Origin: JAVJPJ01 sp040217295
Lineage (GTDB): Bacteria; Pseudomonadota; Alphaproteobacteria; Rhodobacterales; Rhodobacteraceae
Length of the DNA stretch: 36,762 bases
Assembly (NCBI GenBank): GCA_964460185.1
Contig: CAYWTM010000023.1
Coordinates: forward strand, 1 to 36,762
Reading direction: 5' to 3'
The position numbers were made by a program, and so were the translations under genes. The notes beneath the pieces are model-generated. The model was given only the letters and a program-made list of their open reading frames with translations, ran no database searches and was not told the origin of the DNA. Each line of letters starts with the position of its first letter. Position 1 is the first letter of the stretch. Below, one piece after another: positions 7,943 through 16,573 of the stretch.

Positions 7943-9814
7943 TTACCAGACGACCGGATGCGTCTGCCCCGTGGCTACGTTCACGAAGCCCTCCGGCGCA
8001 AGCTCCGAGGGCGCGACGATCACCCACCGCCAAGGCGCGCAGGTCAGGGTGGCGAAGGCGAGGCGTTCGGGGAAACCTGGGAACCAGCGCGGGCTGAACG
8101 TGGGCTCGTACATCCAGTCGATTTTCGCGCCCTCGGCGTAGAGCGCCTGCATTTCGGCGTCGAGGTCCTCCGGCGGGCGGCAGGTCATCAGCCCGGCGAC
8201 CTCGTAGCGGACCGTTGCCGCCAGCTGCCCCTCGCGCACAAGTGCCCAACCTCCCTGCGTTTCGCGCAAGGCATTGACCGCTTGCGCCATTGCCGCGTCG
8301 CAGGAGCCGACGACCCAGATGTTGTGCTTGTCATGGCCCATCGAACAGGCCAGCGCGGTGCGGGGCGTGCGTGGGCCCGTCCCCAGCCAGAACATCGCCG
8401 CCGTCCGGCCTTCGCCTGAAAAGCGGTCGACGATGGCGAATTTCGTGACATTGCGTTCGGGGTCACGCTGCACCTGTCCGTCGGACACGGGCAATGTCAT
8501 CGTGATGAAATCGTCGTCCCAGTGAAAGGGCCGCAACAGGGCGGCCTGCATCGTCTCGCGACCCGCTTGCGCCGGAATGGCGAAATCCGTCGCCGTGATC
8601 GCGCGGTCGATCCTGACGGTACGTGTCGCCCAGTCTGGCCAGTCGATCCTGGGCACGGGCATAAGATAGCGGCCCTTCTCGGCCACCTTGGCGCCGTCGG
8701 CCCAGACCTGGCGGATCGAGACCCGGTCCGGATCATCCAACAGCACGATATCGGCGAATCGGCCCGGCGCGATGGACCCGACCCAAGGCGTCAGGCGCAT
8801 GTGGCGCGCGGGGTTTATCGTGACCATCTGGATCGCGGTCTCCGGGGGCAGCCCCGCCTTGATCGCCAGGCGGATGTTGTGATCGGTCGCCCCCAGCCTC
8901 AAGGTGTCCGAACAGGACCGGTCATCGGTGGTCAGCGCAAACTGAGACCAATCCTGCAACCCGGCCTCCAGCAGGCCCTTGACCATCTCGGCCAGCGAAT
9001 GGGGCCGCAATTCCATGAACAGCCCGCGCCGGAGCTTGTCGAGCACCTCGTCGGTCGTCCATGCCTCGTGGTCCGAGGCAAGGCCCGCCGCCGCGAAGGC
9101 GTTGATCGTGGGCAGGTCCCGGATGCCTGCCGCATGCCCCTCGATCACGCCACGCTTTTCGAAGGTCGCCCCGATCATGCCCCAGAGCCGGTCGTAGGAC
9201 GGGTTTTCGGGGTTCCAGACGGCGGGCCAGTCCATGACCTCGTCAAGCCCCGCGACCATCAGGCTTTCGGTCATGAAGCCGAGTTGTTCCTCGTAGCCGA
9301 AATGCCCGCCGCCCCACTCATAGGCCGTGGGCGGCACCGCCGATCCGGGCAGCGGGAAAATCTTCTGCGGGCTGCCCGCACGCCGCGCCATCAGCCAGAA
9401 ATCCAGCGTTCTCGCCCCGTTGACGTTGGAGAACTCATGGCTCGCCTCGCAGGTCCAGGTATTGCCATGCGGCAGGACCAGCGCCGCCTCCCATTCCGGG
9501 GTGACATGGCTGCTTTCGATATGCTTGTGCACTTCGCCGAAACCGGGCACGGCCATCAGGTTGGGTTCATGCACTTCTTGCAAGACCTCGCCGGGGTAGG
9601 TGCCCGCAGGCCCGACATAGGCGATGCGACGACCCGAGATGACGATCTCCTGGTCCGTCAGCCACATCCGCGCATGCACGTCGAGCAGTTTGCCAACCCG
9701 CAGGCGCGTGTCGGCGGCGATATGGCCCAGCGCCACGCGCACCAGCCGCTGGCGGATCTTCACCTCATCGGCGGCGCGGATCAGATCGTCCCTGGGCAAG
9801 GTCGGCTGTGTCAT
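7943..9814 (-). CDS. Adenine deaminase-like amidohydrolase
   Basis: A 623-residue amidohydrolase-superfamily protein related to bacterial adenine deaminase, which converts adenine to hypoxanthine plus ammonia. The N-terminal metal site reads GFGEVHKHIESSHVTP (91-106, H96/H98), matching the adenine deaminase pattern ending HxHIESS, and the C-terminal hallmark SMGHDKHNIWVVG is present. An Asp-containing TDDRSC segment lies in the barrel. It is somewhat longer than typical family members (about 550-600). The start at 9814 forms ATGA with the upstream nucleoside hydrolase stop; the much longer frame upstream is a shadow of that gene. Paired directly with a nucleoside hydrolase it makes a two-step nucleoside to base to deaminated base sequence. 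Some members act on other purines, so the exact base is not certain. Confidence 0.85.
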   Translation of the reverse strand: MTQPTLPRDDLIRAADEVKIRQRLVRVALGHIAADTRLRVGKLLDVHARMWLTDQEIVISGRRIAYVGPAGTYPGEVLQEVHEPNLMAVPGFGEVHKHIESSHVTPEWEAALVLPHGNTWTCEASHEFSNVNGARTLDFWLMARRAGSPQKIFPLPGSAVPPTAYEWGGGHFGYEEQLGFMTESLMVAGLDEVMDWPAVWNPENPSYDRLWGMIGATFEKRGVIEGHAAGIRDLPTINAFAAAGLASDHEAWTTDEVLDKLRRGLFMELRPHSLAEMVKGLLEAGLQDWSQFALTTDDRSCSDTLRLGATDHNIRLAIKAGLPPETAIQMVTINPARHMRLTPWVGSIAPGRFADIVLLDDPDRVSIRQVWADGAKVAEKGRYLMPVPRIDWPDWATRTVRIDRAITATDFAIPAQAGRETMQAALLRPFHWDDDFITMTLPVSDGQVQRDPERNVTKFAIVDRFSGEGRTAAMFWLGTGPRTPRTALACSMGHDKHNIWVVGSCDAAMAQAVNALRETQGGWALVREGQLAATVRYEVAGLMTCRPPEDLDAEMQALYAEGAKIDWMYEPTFSPRWFPGFPERLAFATLTCAPWRWVIVAPSELAPEGFVNVATGQTHPVVW

Positions 9815-10776
9815 GTCAGCTGCTCCTGTGGCACCGGGTCGGCGATGGACGCCTTGTAAAGATGGACAAGCCGGTCTTGATCGACCGCCTCGACCAGCCT
9901 GCGTCTGGGGGTGCCCAGCCGGCCGGTCGGATCGACGACCGTCATGCCGCGTGTGAGGCCGGGGGCAAGCGCCACATCCACCGAGGCGTGAAGGTATCTG
10001 GTGACGATGGCAGGGTCGATGACCACGGCGGCCGCCAAGGGATCGACGAAGCGGAAATGATCGCCGCCGCCGAAGCCCGCGATGGTCGCGCGGGCGTGAC
10101 TGGCAAGCGCCAGCGAGAAGGCTTTGACCGGCCCGTCGGGCACATCGGCAAAGATCGCGTCCACTTCGGCCCCGGTCAGCCTGTGCGCGGCGCAGGTTTC
10201 CCATGGCACGACCAGGATGTCGATGTCCGTGGCAAAGACGATGGCCGCAGCCTCCGGATCGGCGAATATGTTGAATTCCGCGGCGGGCGTGATGTTGCCC
10301 CGCCCATGCAAGGTGCCCCCCATGATCGTGACCTGCCCCACCCCGGCGGCACAGTCAGGGGCCAGCCGCAGCGCCATTGCGAGGTTGGTCAGCGGCCCGA
10401 TCATCAGCAGATCGACCTTTCCCCCCTCCCGAGCGGCTGCCGACAGGGTTTGCACCAGCACGCCCACGCCGTCGTCGCTGGCCGGGGGAAGGATCACCGC
10501 GGGCCGCGGCGCCCCGCCAAGACCATCGGCCCCGTGGATATGGGTCGCATCCAGCGGTGCCTGGATCATGGGCCGCCGCGCGCCGGCATGGACAGGAATA
10601 TCCCCCCTGCCTGCCACCGAAAGCACCGACAGGATATTCTGCGTCGCCTCGCGCAAGGGCACATTGCCGAAGCTCGTCGTGACGAGGTCCGGCGCGCGCC
10701 CCGCCGCGATCAGCATCAGCAAGGCCTGCGCATCGTCAACGCCCCCGTCGGTATCGAGGATTGTCAATCTGGTCAT
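9811..10776 (-). CDS. Nucleoside hydrolase-family protein with a His-to-Val change
   Basis: A 321-residue IUNH-family protein and the first gene of the module A operon. The Ca2+ motif DTDGGVDDA is at 8-16, HIHGADGLGG at 79-88, and AEFNIFADP near 166-174. Where the family usually has HDP, this protein has VDP (V244-D245): the last Ca2+ ligand is kept but the leaving-group His is lost. That suggests altered nucleoside specificity or mechanism compared with the second hydrolase at 317-1237, which keeps HDP. The start at 10776 gives the usual short N-terminus before the DTD motif; the ribosome-binding site is weak (AGGTGGA about 14 nt upstream). The promoter should lie in 10777-11038, shared with the divergent RpiR gene. 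Confidence 0.87.
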   Translation of the reverse strand: MTRLTILDTDGGVDDAQALLMLIAAGRAPDLVTTSFGNVPLREATQNILSVLSVAGRGDIPVHAGARRPMIQAPLDATHIHGADGLGGAPRPAVILPPASDDGVGVLVQTLSAAAREGGKVDLLMIGPLTNLAMALRLAPDCAAGVGQVTIMGGTLHGRGNITPAAEFNIFADPEAAAIVFATDIDILVVPWETCAAHRLTGAEVDAIFADVPDGPVKAFSLALASHARATIAGFGGGDHFRFVDPLAAAVVIDPAIVTRYLHASVDVALAPGLTRGMTVVDPTGRLGTPRRRLVEAVDQDRLVHLYKASIADPVPQEQLT

Positions 10777-10847
10777 GGTTGGGCGGTCCACCTGCAGGAC
10801 AAGGAGCAGACACCCACAAAGCAAGGCAATGCCGTCTATGTCCAGAG

Positions 10848-10955
10848 GGCAATGTCAGATTGAAGCGGCTTGAGTGGGGCAGGGCGGTTGCATCGCCTGG
10901 CGGGATGACAAAACGCAGCCCCTCCCTCGGTGTTGGGAAAAATCCGCTTGGTTTC
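10848..10955 (+). mobile_element. Left-end remnant of an IS6-family element
   Basis: The sequence from ggcaatgtcaga onward follows the left end of the IS6 copy at 26244 through the terminal repeat, the cggcttgag and ggggcagggcggtt blocks, and the transposase start (ATGACAAAACG, reading MTKRSP). After that only patches remain, such as atccgc.tgg near 10941-10950, as if internal pieces had been deleted. The coding potential is lost. It sits between the divergent starts of module A and the RpiR gene, so it forms part of their promoter region. Confidence 0.7.
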
Positions 10956-11038
10956 ATGCGGAGTTTGCGCGCATGCGGGTCTGATCCGACGATGGAAGCC
11001 TCCGAGACGCTGTCTTGGAAAGCTTCTTGACGGAACAG

Positions 11039-11075
11039 AAAATTTCCTTTCTAAATGGCTCAGAAAGGAATTTTT
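11039..11075 (+). promoter_or_regulatory. Inverted repeat over the RpiR ribosome-binding site (probable operator)
   Basis: Left arm aaaatttcctttct (11039-11052), 9-nt spacer, right arm agaaaggaattttt (11062-11075); 13 of 14 positions are complementary. The right arm contains the AAAGGAA ribosome-binding site of the RpiR-type gene, whose ATG is at 11078. RpiR/MurR regulators bind AT-rich palindromes near their own promoters, so autoregulation is likely. As RNA the same repeat would sequester the ribosome-binding site, an alternative or additional control. Confidence 0.6.
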
Positions 11076-11077
11076 CT

Positions 11078-11926
11078 ATGCCATCAGACTTCCTTGCACG
11101 ACTTACACAATCTGCCGACCGCATGACGTCAACGGACCAAAAAATGGTTGCTGCCCTGCTGGATCGGCGCGAGGAGCTGGTGTTCCTATCTGGCCCGCAG
11201 TTGGCAGAACGGATTGATGTTCACGGGGCCGCGCCGACGCGTTTGGCCCAAAAACTGGGCTACAAAGGTTTTCCCGAACTCCGCAAAGTGCTCCAGGACG
11301 AGATGCTTAACGCGCAAGATGCGGCGCGGCGGATGCAGCGCTCGGTCAAGTCGGCAGAAAAGGGGAATTATCTGTCTGACCTGATCGTGTCCGAAGTCAC
11401 GGCGCTTCAGAACCTTGATAGCCTGATTTCGCAATCGGCCGTTGATGAGGCTGCGGATGCAATTTTCGCCGCAAAGAAAGTGTTTGTTTTCGCCCAGGGT
11501 CACGCGCTGCCCTTGGCGCAGTTTCTGACACGGCGGCTGGACAGGTTCGGGATGACCACGGTGACCCTGACGGGACGCGGCCGCGATGTGGCGGAGCGGC
11601 TGGTCGGAATGTCAAAAGACGATGTCGTCGTTTCCATGGCCTTTCGCAAGCAGCCATCAACCTTTGCCCCGATGATGCAACATGTCCGCAACATTGGGGC
11701 GGCTTCCATTCTGGTGTCCGATCTGGCGGGCCTGATCATGACGCCGGAACCCGACAAGGTGCTGGCCGCGCCGCGCGGGCGATCCGGCAGCGAGTTTCAA
11801 ACGCCAACCGTCCCATTCGTCATTGTCAGTGCCATTCTGTTGACGATGGCGGCGCGCCACGAGGAGGAAACGATCGGCGCATTGGAAAAACTGTCAGCAA
11901 TGTTCGACAGTTTTAATAAACCCTGA
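11078..11926 (+). CDS. RpiR/MurR-family transcriptional regulator
   Basis: A 282-residue regulator with an N-terminal RpiR helix-turn-helix (about 1-75; the recognition region includes GAAPTRLAQKLGYKGFPELRKVL) and a C-terminal SIS domain (about 125-260; VFVFAQGHALPLAQFLTRRL, then MSKDDVVVSMAF). SIS domains bind phosphosugars or related ligands. An upstream in-frame ATG at 11015 would add 21 residues, but the ATG at 11078 has a good AAAGGAA site, so I prefer it. The gene heads a plus-strand operon with the ABC importer starting 10 nt downstream, and a palindrome lies over its ribosome-binding site. A phosphorylated effector would fit the histidine phosphatase and phosphate transporter in the same module. 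Confidence 0.9.
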   Translation: MPSDFLARLTQSADRMTSTDQKMVAALLDRREELVFLSGPQLAERIDVHGAAPTRLAQKLGYKGFPELRKVLQDEMLNAQDAARRMQRSVKSAEKGNYLSDLIVSEVTALQNLDSLISQSAVDEAADAIFAAKKVFVFAQGHALPLAQFLTRRLDRFGMTTVTLTGRGRDVAERLVGMSKDDVVVSMAFRKQPSTFAPMMQHVRNIGAASILVSDLAGLIMTPEPDKVLAAPRGRSGSEFQTPTVPFVIVSAILLTMAARHEEETIGALEKLSAMFDSFNKP

Positions 11927-11936
11927 GGAGGAAACG

Positions 11937-13058
11937 ATGAAATATGCAATGACGGGCGCCCTGCTTAGCGCTGTACTATTGTCGACTGCGCCCGCGATGG
12001 CGCAGGATTTGGATACCATGACACCCGAGCAATTGTACGAGGTTGCCAGGACCGAGGGCAGTGTGACGGTGTTTTCTTTATCAAGCCGGATCGCGCGGAT
12101 CGAAACCGCGTTTGAGGCGCAATATCCCGGTATCGACCTGATCGGTCTCGACATCAATTCGACAAATCAGATCGCGCGATTGGAAGCGGAGCAACGCGCC
12201 GGCATCTACGCGGTCGACGTGCTGTACATGTCCGAAGCGCCGGTCGTTCTACGCGATCTGCTGCCCGCAGGTATGGTGACGCGATATGTCCCACCGCGCA
12301 TTGCCGATCAGGTGCCCGCGGAATTGCAGGCCGACCTGCTGACCCACCGCTTGTCGACCCGCGCGCTGATGTACAACGAGGCAGCCTATCCTGATGGCTC
12401 GCCTATTGCCAACCTGTGGCAGCTCACCACCGACGACTGGCGCGGCAAGGTTCTAATGGAAGATCCGAGTCAACGAGGGGAAGCACTTGATTTATTGACG
12501 GAAATTGCCTTGCGGGGCGACGAGATGGCTGCAGCTTATGAGGCCCAGTTCGGCATGCCCATCACGGTCGACGATGACCTTGATGGCGCAGGAGAGCAAT
12601 TCATCCGTGACCTGTTCGACAATGATCTGGTCATGGTTGGCAGCAGTTCAACCCTGCGGGCAGCTGTTGGTGACATCAACGCCACCGATCCGTCCGTTGG
12701 TTGGACGACCTATTCTGCGGTCCGCGACAATGAAGAAGAGGGTTGGGCCCTGCAAATCTCCAATGACACCGTGCCATCTGCGGGCATCTTGTTTCCGGCC
12801 GTGCTGACGATCGCCAACAATGCGCCCAACCCGGCCTCCGCACGGTTGCTGATCGACTTCATGATGGGGGATGACACGCCAACGGGCGGACCTGGGTTTG
12901 AACCGTTTTATGTCCAAGGCGATTATGCTGCGCGCCGCACCATCGCAGATCACCCAGATGCAATCCCGCTTGAAGATCTGAACCTTTGGACGATGGATCC
13001 CGCTGCAACAGGTGCTGCCCGTGCCCGTGTCCTCGATTTGGTCCTCGTGCTTCAGTGA
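11937..13058 (+). CDS. ABC transporter substrate-binding protein (Fe3+/sugar-phosphate AfuA-FbpA type)
   Basis: A 373-residue periplasmic binding protein with a clear Sec signal peptide (MKYAMTGALLSAVLLSTAPA, cleavage after AMA) and mature start QDLDTM. The EGSVTVFSLSSRIARIETAFE and DVLYMSEAPVVL segments are typical of the FbpA/AfuA/PhnS binding-protein cluster. The paired Tyr ligands of ferric-binding proteins are not obvious, so iron need not be the cargo; relatives bind hexose phosphates, aminoethylphosphonate or thiamine. A strong GAGGAGG site precedes the ATG. It is transcribed with the RpiR regulator and followed by a hairpin before the permease. Confidence 0.9.
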   Translation: MKYAMTGALLSAVLLSTAPAMAQDLDTMTPEQLYEVARTEGSVTVFSLSSRIARIETAFEAQYPGIDLIGLDINSTNQIARLEAEQRAGIYAVDVLYMSEAPVVLRDLLPAGMVTRYVPPRIADQVPAELQADLLTHRLSTRALMYNEAAYPDGSPIANLWQLTTDDWRGKVLMEDPSQRGEALDLLTEIALRGDEMAAAYEAQFGMPITVDDDLDGAGEQFIRDLFDNDLVMVGSSSTLRAAVGDINATDPSVGWTTYSAVRDNEEEGWALQISNDTVPSAGILFPAVLTIANNAPNPASARLLIDFMMGDDTPTGGPGFEPFYVQGDYAARRTIADHPDAIPLEDLNLWTMDPAATGAARARVLDLVLVLQ

Positions 13059-13071
13059 TAAGACAACACAG

Positions 13072-13094
13072 GGTGCCCGCCTTGCGCGGGCGCC
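13072..13094 (+). terminator. 9-bp hairpin between binding-protein and permease genes
   Basis: Arms ggtgcccgc (13072-13080) and gcgggcgcc (13086-13094) with a 5-nt loop; one pair is G-U in RNA. It lies just after the binding-protein stop and about 25 nt before the permease start. No U-run follows, so partial termination or protection of the upstream message is more likely than full termination. Confidence 0.6.
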
Positions 13095-13119
13095 TCACTT
13101 GCCCAGAAGGATGTCCAAA

Positions 13120-14865
13120 ATGATAGGACTAGTCCGCCAGGGGGGTCCGGTCCTGCGGCTGCTGCAATCCCGTAGTGCCATACCTCTCATCATGGTCTGC
13201 ATCACAGCCATTCTGGTCATTGTTCCCTTGCTTCGGATCGTTCAAATCTCGCTGACGCCCGATGGGCTGGAGGCATGGACCGATGTGACCAACAGCCGTT
13301 TGTCGACCAATCTGTTGTGGAAACCAATCACCAATACGATGATCCTGGGGGCCTGCGTCGCAACGGGGTGTCTGTTGCTTGGCGGATTTCTTGCGTGGTT
13401 GGTCGTTCTGACCGATGTACCGTTTCGCCGTTTTCTAGGGATCCTGTCGACGCTGCCTTTCATGATCCCCAGCTTTGCCGCTGCCCTTGCCTGGGGGACA
13501 TTGTTTCGGAACGATAGATTGGGTGGTCAGCTAGGTTATTTTGCGGCCAACGGCGTTTCTATTCCTGATTGGCTGGCGTGGGGATTGTTTCCCACTTTGA
13601 TCGTTCTGGTAGCGCATTACTATTCTCTGGCCTACACCATGATTGCCGCCGCGCTAAGCTCGGTGAGTGCCGATCTGGTTGAGTCCGCTGAAATGGCGGG
13701 AGCCAAGAAGTCCCGCATTTTGTTCGGGATCATTCTGCCTGTCGTGACGCCCGCCCTTGTCGCGGGTGGTATGTTGACGTTCGCCGGCGCGGTATCCAAC
13801 TTTGCAGCTCCCGCTCTTCTGGGTGCACCCGTGCGGATGCAAACACTGTCGACCCGCATTTATGGCATGGTACAGACTGGCAATATCGAACGCGGCTATG
13901 TGCTGGCTTTGATCCTTATCCTTGCCGCAGCCGCTTTGTTGTTCTTCAGCGACAGGTTGGTTTCAGGACGAAAGGCATTCACGACGGTAACCGGAAAAGG
14001 CGCACGTACCAAGCGCTTCGCTCTTGGCCTATGGCGCTGGCCGCTGTTTGCCGCCGCTGTGATTCTTGGGATGATGACCACTGTTATCCCCGTCCTCGTC
14101 CTGTTCGCGTCCAGCATGGCAGAGCAATCGAGCGGGCTGTTTTCCAATTGGACGCTGCATTTCTGGATCGGCCCCGCCGGTACGGATCTGGCGCAGGGTC
14201 AGGCAGGCATTTTCCGTGATCCGATCTTGATTGGCTCGATCATGACGACGATCCGTCTTGGACTGACCGTTGCCTGCACAACGATGCTGGTCGGACTTTT
14301 GATTGCCCACACGATCGTGCGCTACAAAGGGACATTCCTTGGCAATACGCTTAGCCAGCTTGCATTCCTACCATTGTTTATTCCCAGCATCGCTATGGCC
14401 GCTGCCTATATCGCGATGTATGGCACATCGATCGGACCGATCCCGGCGCTTTATGGCACCTTCACCCTGCTGGTTCTGGCCGCAACAGCGAACCTGATGC
14501 CGTACGCGGTGCAATCAGGGCGCGCTGTCTTGAGCCAGATTTCCAGCGATATCGAGGAAAGCGCTCGCATGACGGGCGCTGGACCAATCCGACGGATGAC
14601 CGAGATCGTGCTGCCTTTGGCGGTGCGCGGCATTCTCGCGGGCGGTATTCTAGTGTTCATCAAGATTGTTCGAGACCTGTCGTTGGTGGTCTTGTTGTTC
14701 AGCTCGACGACGCCTGTCCTGAGCATGATGGCCTTCAACTATGCGGGGTTGGGCTTCATGCAGTTTGCCAATGCCATCACGCTGGTCATCCTGGCGATCT
14801 GCCTTGTCGCCTCGGCGCTGGTTTACCTTTTGCAAAATAAAATTCAGGGATGGAAATCAGCATGA
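13120..14865 (+). CDS. ABC transporter permease, two fused domains (FbpB/AfuB type)
   Basis: A 581-residue inner-membrane protein made of two permease domains in tandem, about 12 transmembrane helices. Two EAA loops are visible: ESAEMAGAKKSRILFGIILP at about 188 and ESARMTGAGPIRRMTEIVLP at about 479, each contacting one ATPase subunit. This fused layout is standard for the FbpB/AfuB/ThiP group, so the single gene supplies the whole channel. Of the clustered starts (13111 and 13120) the ATG at 13120 is spaced better from AGAAGG. Its TGA overlaps the ATPase start in ATGA. Confidence 0.92.
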   Translation: MIGLVRQGGPVLRLLQSRSAIPLIMVCITAILVIVPLLRIVQISLTPDGLEAWTDVTNSRLSTNLLWKPITNTMILGACVATGCLLLGGFLAWLVVLTDVPFRRFLGILSTLPFMIPSFAAALAWGTLFRNDRLGGQLGYFAANGVSIPDWLAWGLFPTLIVLVAHYYSLAYTMIAAALSSVSADLVESAEMAGAKKSRILFGIILPVVTPALVAGGMLTFAGAVSNFAAPALLGAPVRMQTLSTRIYGMVQTGNIERGYVLALILILAAAALLFFSDRLVSGRKAFTTVTGKGARTKRFALGLWRWPLFAAAVILGMMTTVIPVLVLFASSMAEQSSGLFSNWTLHFWIGPAGTDLAQGQAGIFRDPILIGSIMTTIRLGLTVACTTMLVGLLIAHTIVRYKGTFLGNTLSQLAFLPLFIPSIAMAAAYIAMYGTSIGPIPALYGTFTLLVLAATANLMPYAVQSGRAVLSQISSDIEESARMTGAGPIRRMTEIVLPLAVRGILAGGILVFIKIVRDLSLVVLLFSSTTPVLSMMAFNYAGLGFMQFANAITLVILAICLVASALVYLLQNKIQGWKSA

Positions 14866-15965
14866 GCGCCCGGGACCAGAGGATCACCGCACCGGCAATC
14901 GTGATCGAACATCTGACAAAGCGGTTCGGTGACAACACTGCGGTGGATGACGTAAATATCAGCGTCCCACAGGGGTCGTTTCTTGTACTTGTCGGGCCGT
15001 CGGGTTGCGGAAAATCTACGTTGCTGCGAATGCTGGCAGGGTTGGAGCCGCCGACCGAAGGGCAGATATCCTTCGGCGGCAAGGTTGTATCTAGCGGTGC
15101 ATCGGGGGTGGAAACCAACGCCGCCGCACGTGACGCGGGGCTGGTGTTCCAAAGCTATGCGCTTTGGCCTCACAAGACCGTGGAAGGCAATATTGACTGG
15201 CCGCTGAAGGTCGCCGGTTGGTCAAGGCAAAAGCGCGAGGAGCGCATCAATGAGGTTCTGAAGTTCCTTGATATCGGGGCCCTACGCCAGCGGTATCCCG
15301 CGGAAATTTCCGGCGGGCAGCAACAGCGCGTGGCGATTGCGCGTACCATCGGTCCGCGGCCAGGTATCCTGCTCTTGGATGAGCCTTTGTCGAACCTTGA
15401 TGCGAAGCTGCGCGTCGATATGCGCAGTGAACTGATGCGCATTCATCGTGGCACGAACGCAACCTCCGTCTATGTCACCCACGACCAAGTTGAAGCGATG
15501 ACAATGGCGACCCATGTGGCCGTATTGCGCGACGGCCGGGTCGAACAATTCGGCCCGCCGGATGAGTTGCTGCTCAAACCAAAAACCACATTTGTGGCGA
15601 CGTTCCTGGGCACGCCAGCAGGCAATCTCATACCGGTGATACGAAACGGCGATGAGTTTGAGTTCGACGGCTGCCCTCTCGCGCGGGCCGCGATTGCCCC
15701 TGATCTGAAAATGGCGCAACTGCTCTATCGCGCTCAGGATATCACGGTTGGAAAACGGGACGGCCGCCCGACGATCAAGGCGACTTATGCGGAATCCGCG
15801 CCCATTGCGGGGCAATCCATGGTGATGTGTCTTATCGGAGATCTGCGGGTCACAGCCCTTGTCGACGGGTTTTTCCGCGCCGAACCGGGGGCGGAAATTG
15901 ATCTGTGTTTCCTCAATGAGCCAGATGCGGTGTTTGATGGGGATGGCCGGAGGGTGACGCAATGA
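14862..15965 (+). CDS. ABC transporter ATP-binding protein (FbpC/AfuC type)
   Basis: A 367-residue ATPase: Walker A GPSGCGKS (45-52), Q-loop VFQSYALWPH, signature ISGGQQQRVAIART, Walker B ILLLDEPLSNLDAK, H-loop THDQVEAM, then a C-terminal TOBE-type domain. The start at 14862 overlaps the permease TGA in ATGA; an ATG four codons earlier also exists but lies directly on the ribosome-binding site. The stop overlaps the phosphatase start in another ATGA, so importer and phosphatase are almost certainly one translationally coupled unit, implying that the phosphatase acts on the imported compound or its product. Confidence 0.92.
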   Translation: MSARDQRITAPAIVIEHLTKRFGDNTAVDDVNISVPQGSFLVLVGPSGCGKSTLLRMLAGLEPPTEGQISFGGKVVSSGASGVETNAAARDAGLVFQSYALWPHKTVEGNIDWPLKVAGWSRQKREERINEVLKFLDIGALRQRYPAEISGGQQQRVAIARTIGPRPGILLLDEPLSNLDAKLRVDMRSELMRIHRGTNATSVYVTHDQVEAMTMATHVAVLRDGRVEQFGPPDELLLKPKTTFVATFLGTPAGNLIPVIRNGDEFEFDGCPLARAAIAPDLKMAQLLYRAQDITVGKRDGRPTIKATYAESAPIAGQSMVMCLIGDLRVTALVDGFFRAEPGAEIDLCFLNEPDAVFDGDGRRVTQ

Positions 15966-16573
15966 GACTGATCATGTTGCGCCACGGCGAGACGATCTGG
16001 AACGCTGAACAGCGTTTGCAAGGCCATGACAATGCACCGCTGTCTCGGCGTGGTATCCGGCAGGCATTGGCGTTCAAGCCAATGGTTGCCGCCCTGAAAC
16101 CCAAGCAAGTGGTCTCCTCCGACTTGGGCCGATGCCGCGAAACGGTAGCTTTGGTTGGGTTCGCCGAGGCACCGAGTGATCCCCGCTTGCGAGAACTGAA
16201 CATGGGCGTCTGGACGGGTCAGCGCAAACCTGAACTTATCGCCCGATGCCCCGATGATTACTGGTCGTGGCGCGCGGGAACCTTCCAACCCGAAGGGGGC
16301 GAGACATGGCAGCAATTTCAAGCCCGCGTGGCCGATGGGCTGCGCGACTGGTTGCGCAGGATCGACGGCGATGTTTTGGCTGTCGTTCACAGTGGAGTAA
16401 TCCGGGCCGCGATGGTTGCCTTTCTGGGCCTTCCGCAACACAGGCTATTGCCCGTCACCCCCGGTACTGGAACCATTCTGCATTTTGATCACGCAGACGC
16501 GGAAGATGCAAAGCTGGAAGGTTACAACATTGGCATGTTCGCCCCACAGGCAGCCGATGCAGTGGCAGACTGA
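15962..16573 (+). CDS. Histidine phosphatase family protein
   Basis: A 203-residue member of the phosphoglycerate-mutase-like histidine phosphatase family. The catalytic LRHGETIWN (phospho-acceptor His at position 8) opens the protein; SSDLGRCRET carries the phosphate-binding Arg, RELNMGVWTG the acid/base Glu region, and VVHSGVIRA the second catalytic His. There is no signal peptide, so it works in the cytoplasm, dephosphorylating a small phosphoester. Relatives include cobalamin-pathway alpha-ribazole phosphatase and sugar-phosphate phosphatases; no cobalamin genes are nearby. The ATGA overlap with the ATPase ties it to the importer. No other start is needed, since the RHG motif sits at residues 7-9. 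Confidence 0.9.
   Translation: MRLIMLRHGETIWNAEQRLQGHDNAPLSRRGIRQALAFKPMVAALKPKQVVSSDLGRCRETVALVGFAEAPSDPRLRELNMGVWTGQRKPELIARCPDDYWSWRAGTFQPEGGETWQQFQARVADGLRDWLRRIDGDVLAVVHSGVIRAAMVAFLGLPQHRLLPVTPGTGTILHFDHADAEDAKLEGYNIGMFAPQAADAVAD

Noticed and set aside
9815..10204. A longer adenine deaminase with an extra N-terminal domain
   Set aside because: The upstream extension lies out of frame over the nucleoside hydrolase gene and is Arg-rich; the ATG at 9814 overlaps that gene's stop in ATGA and fits the family.
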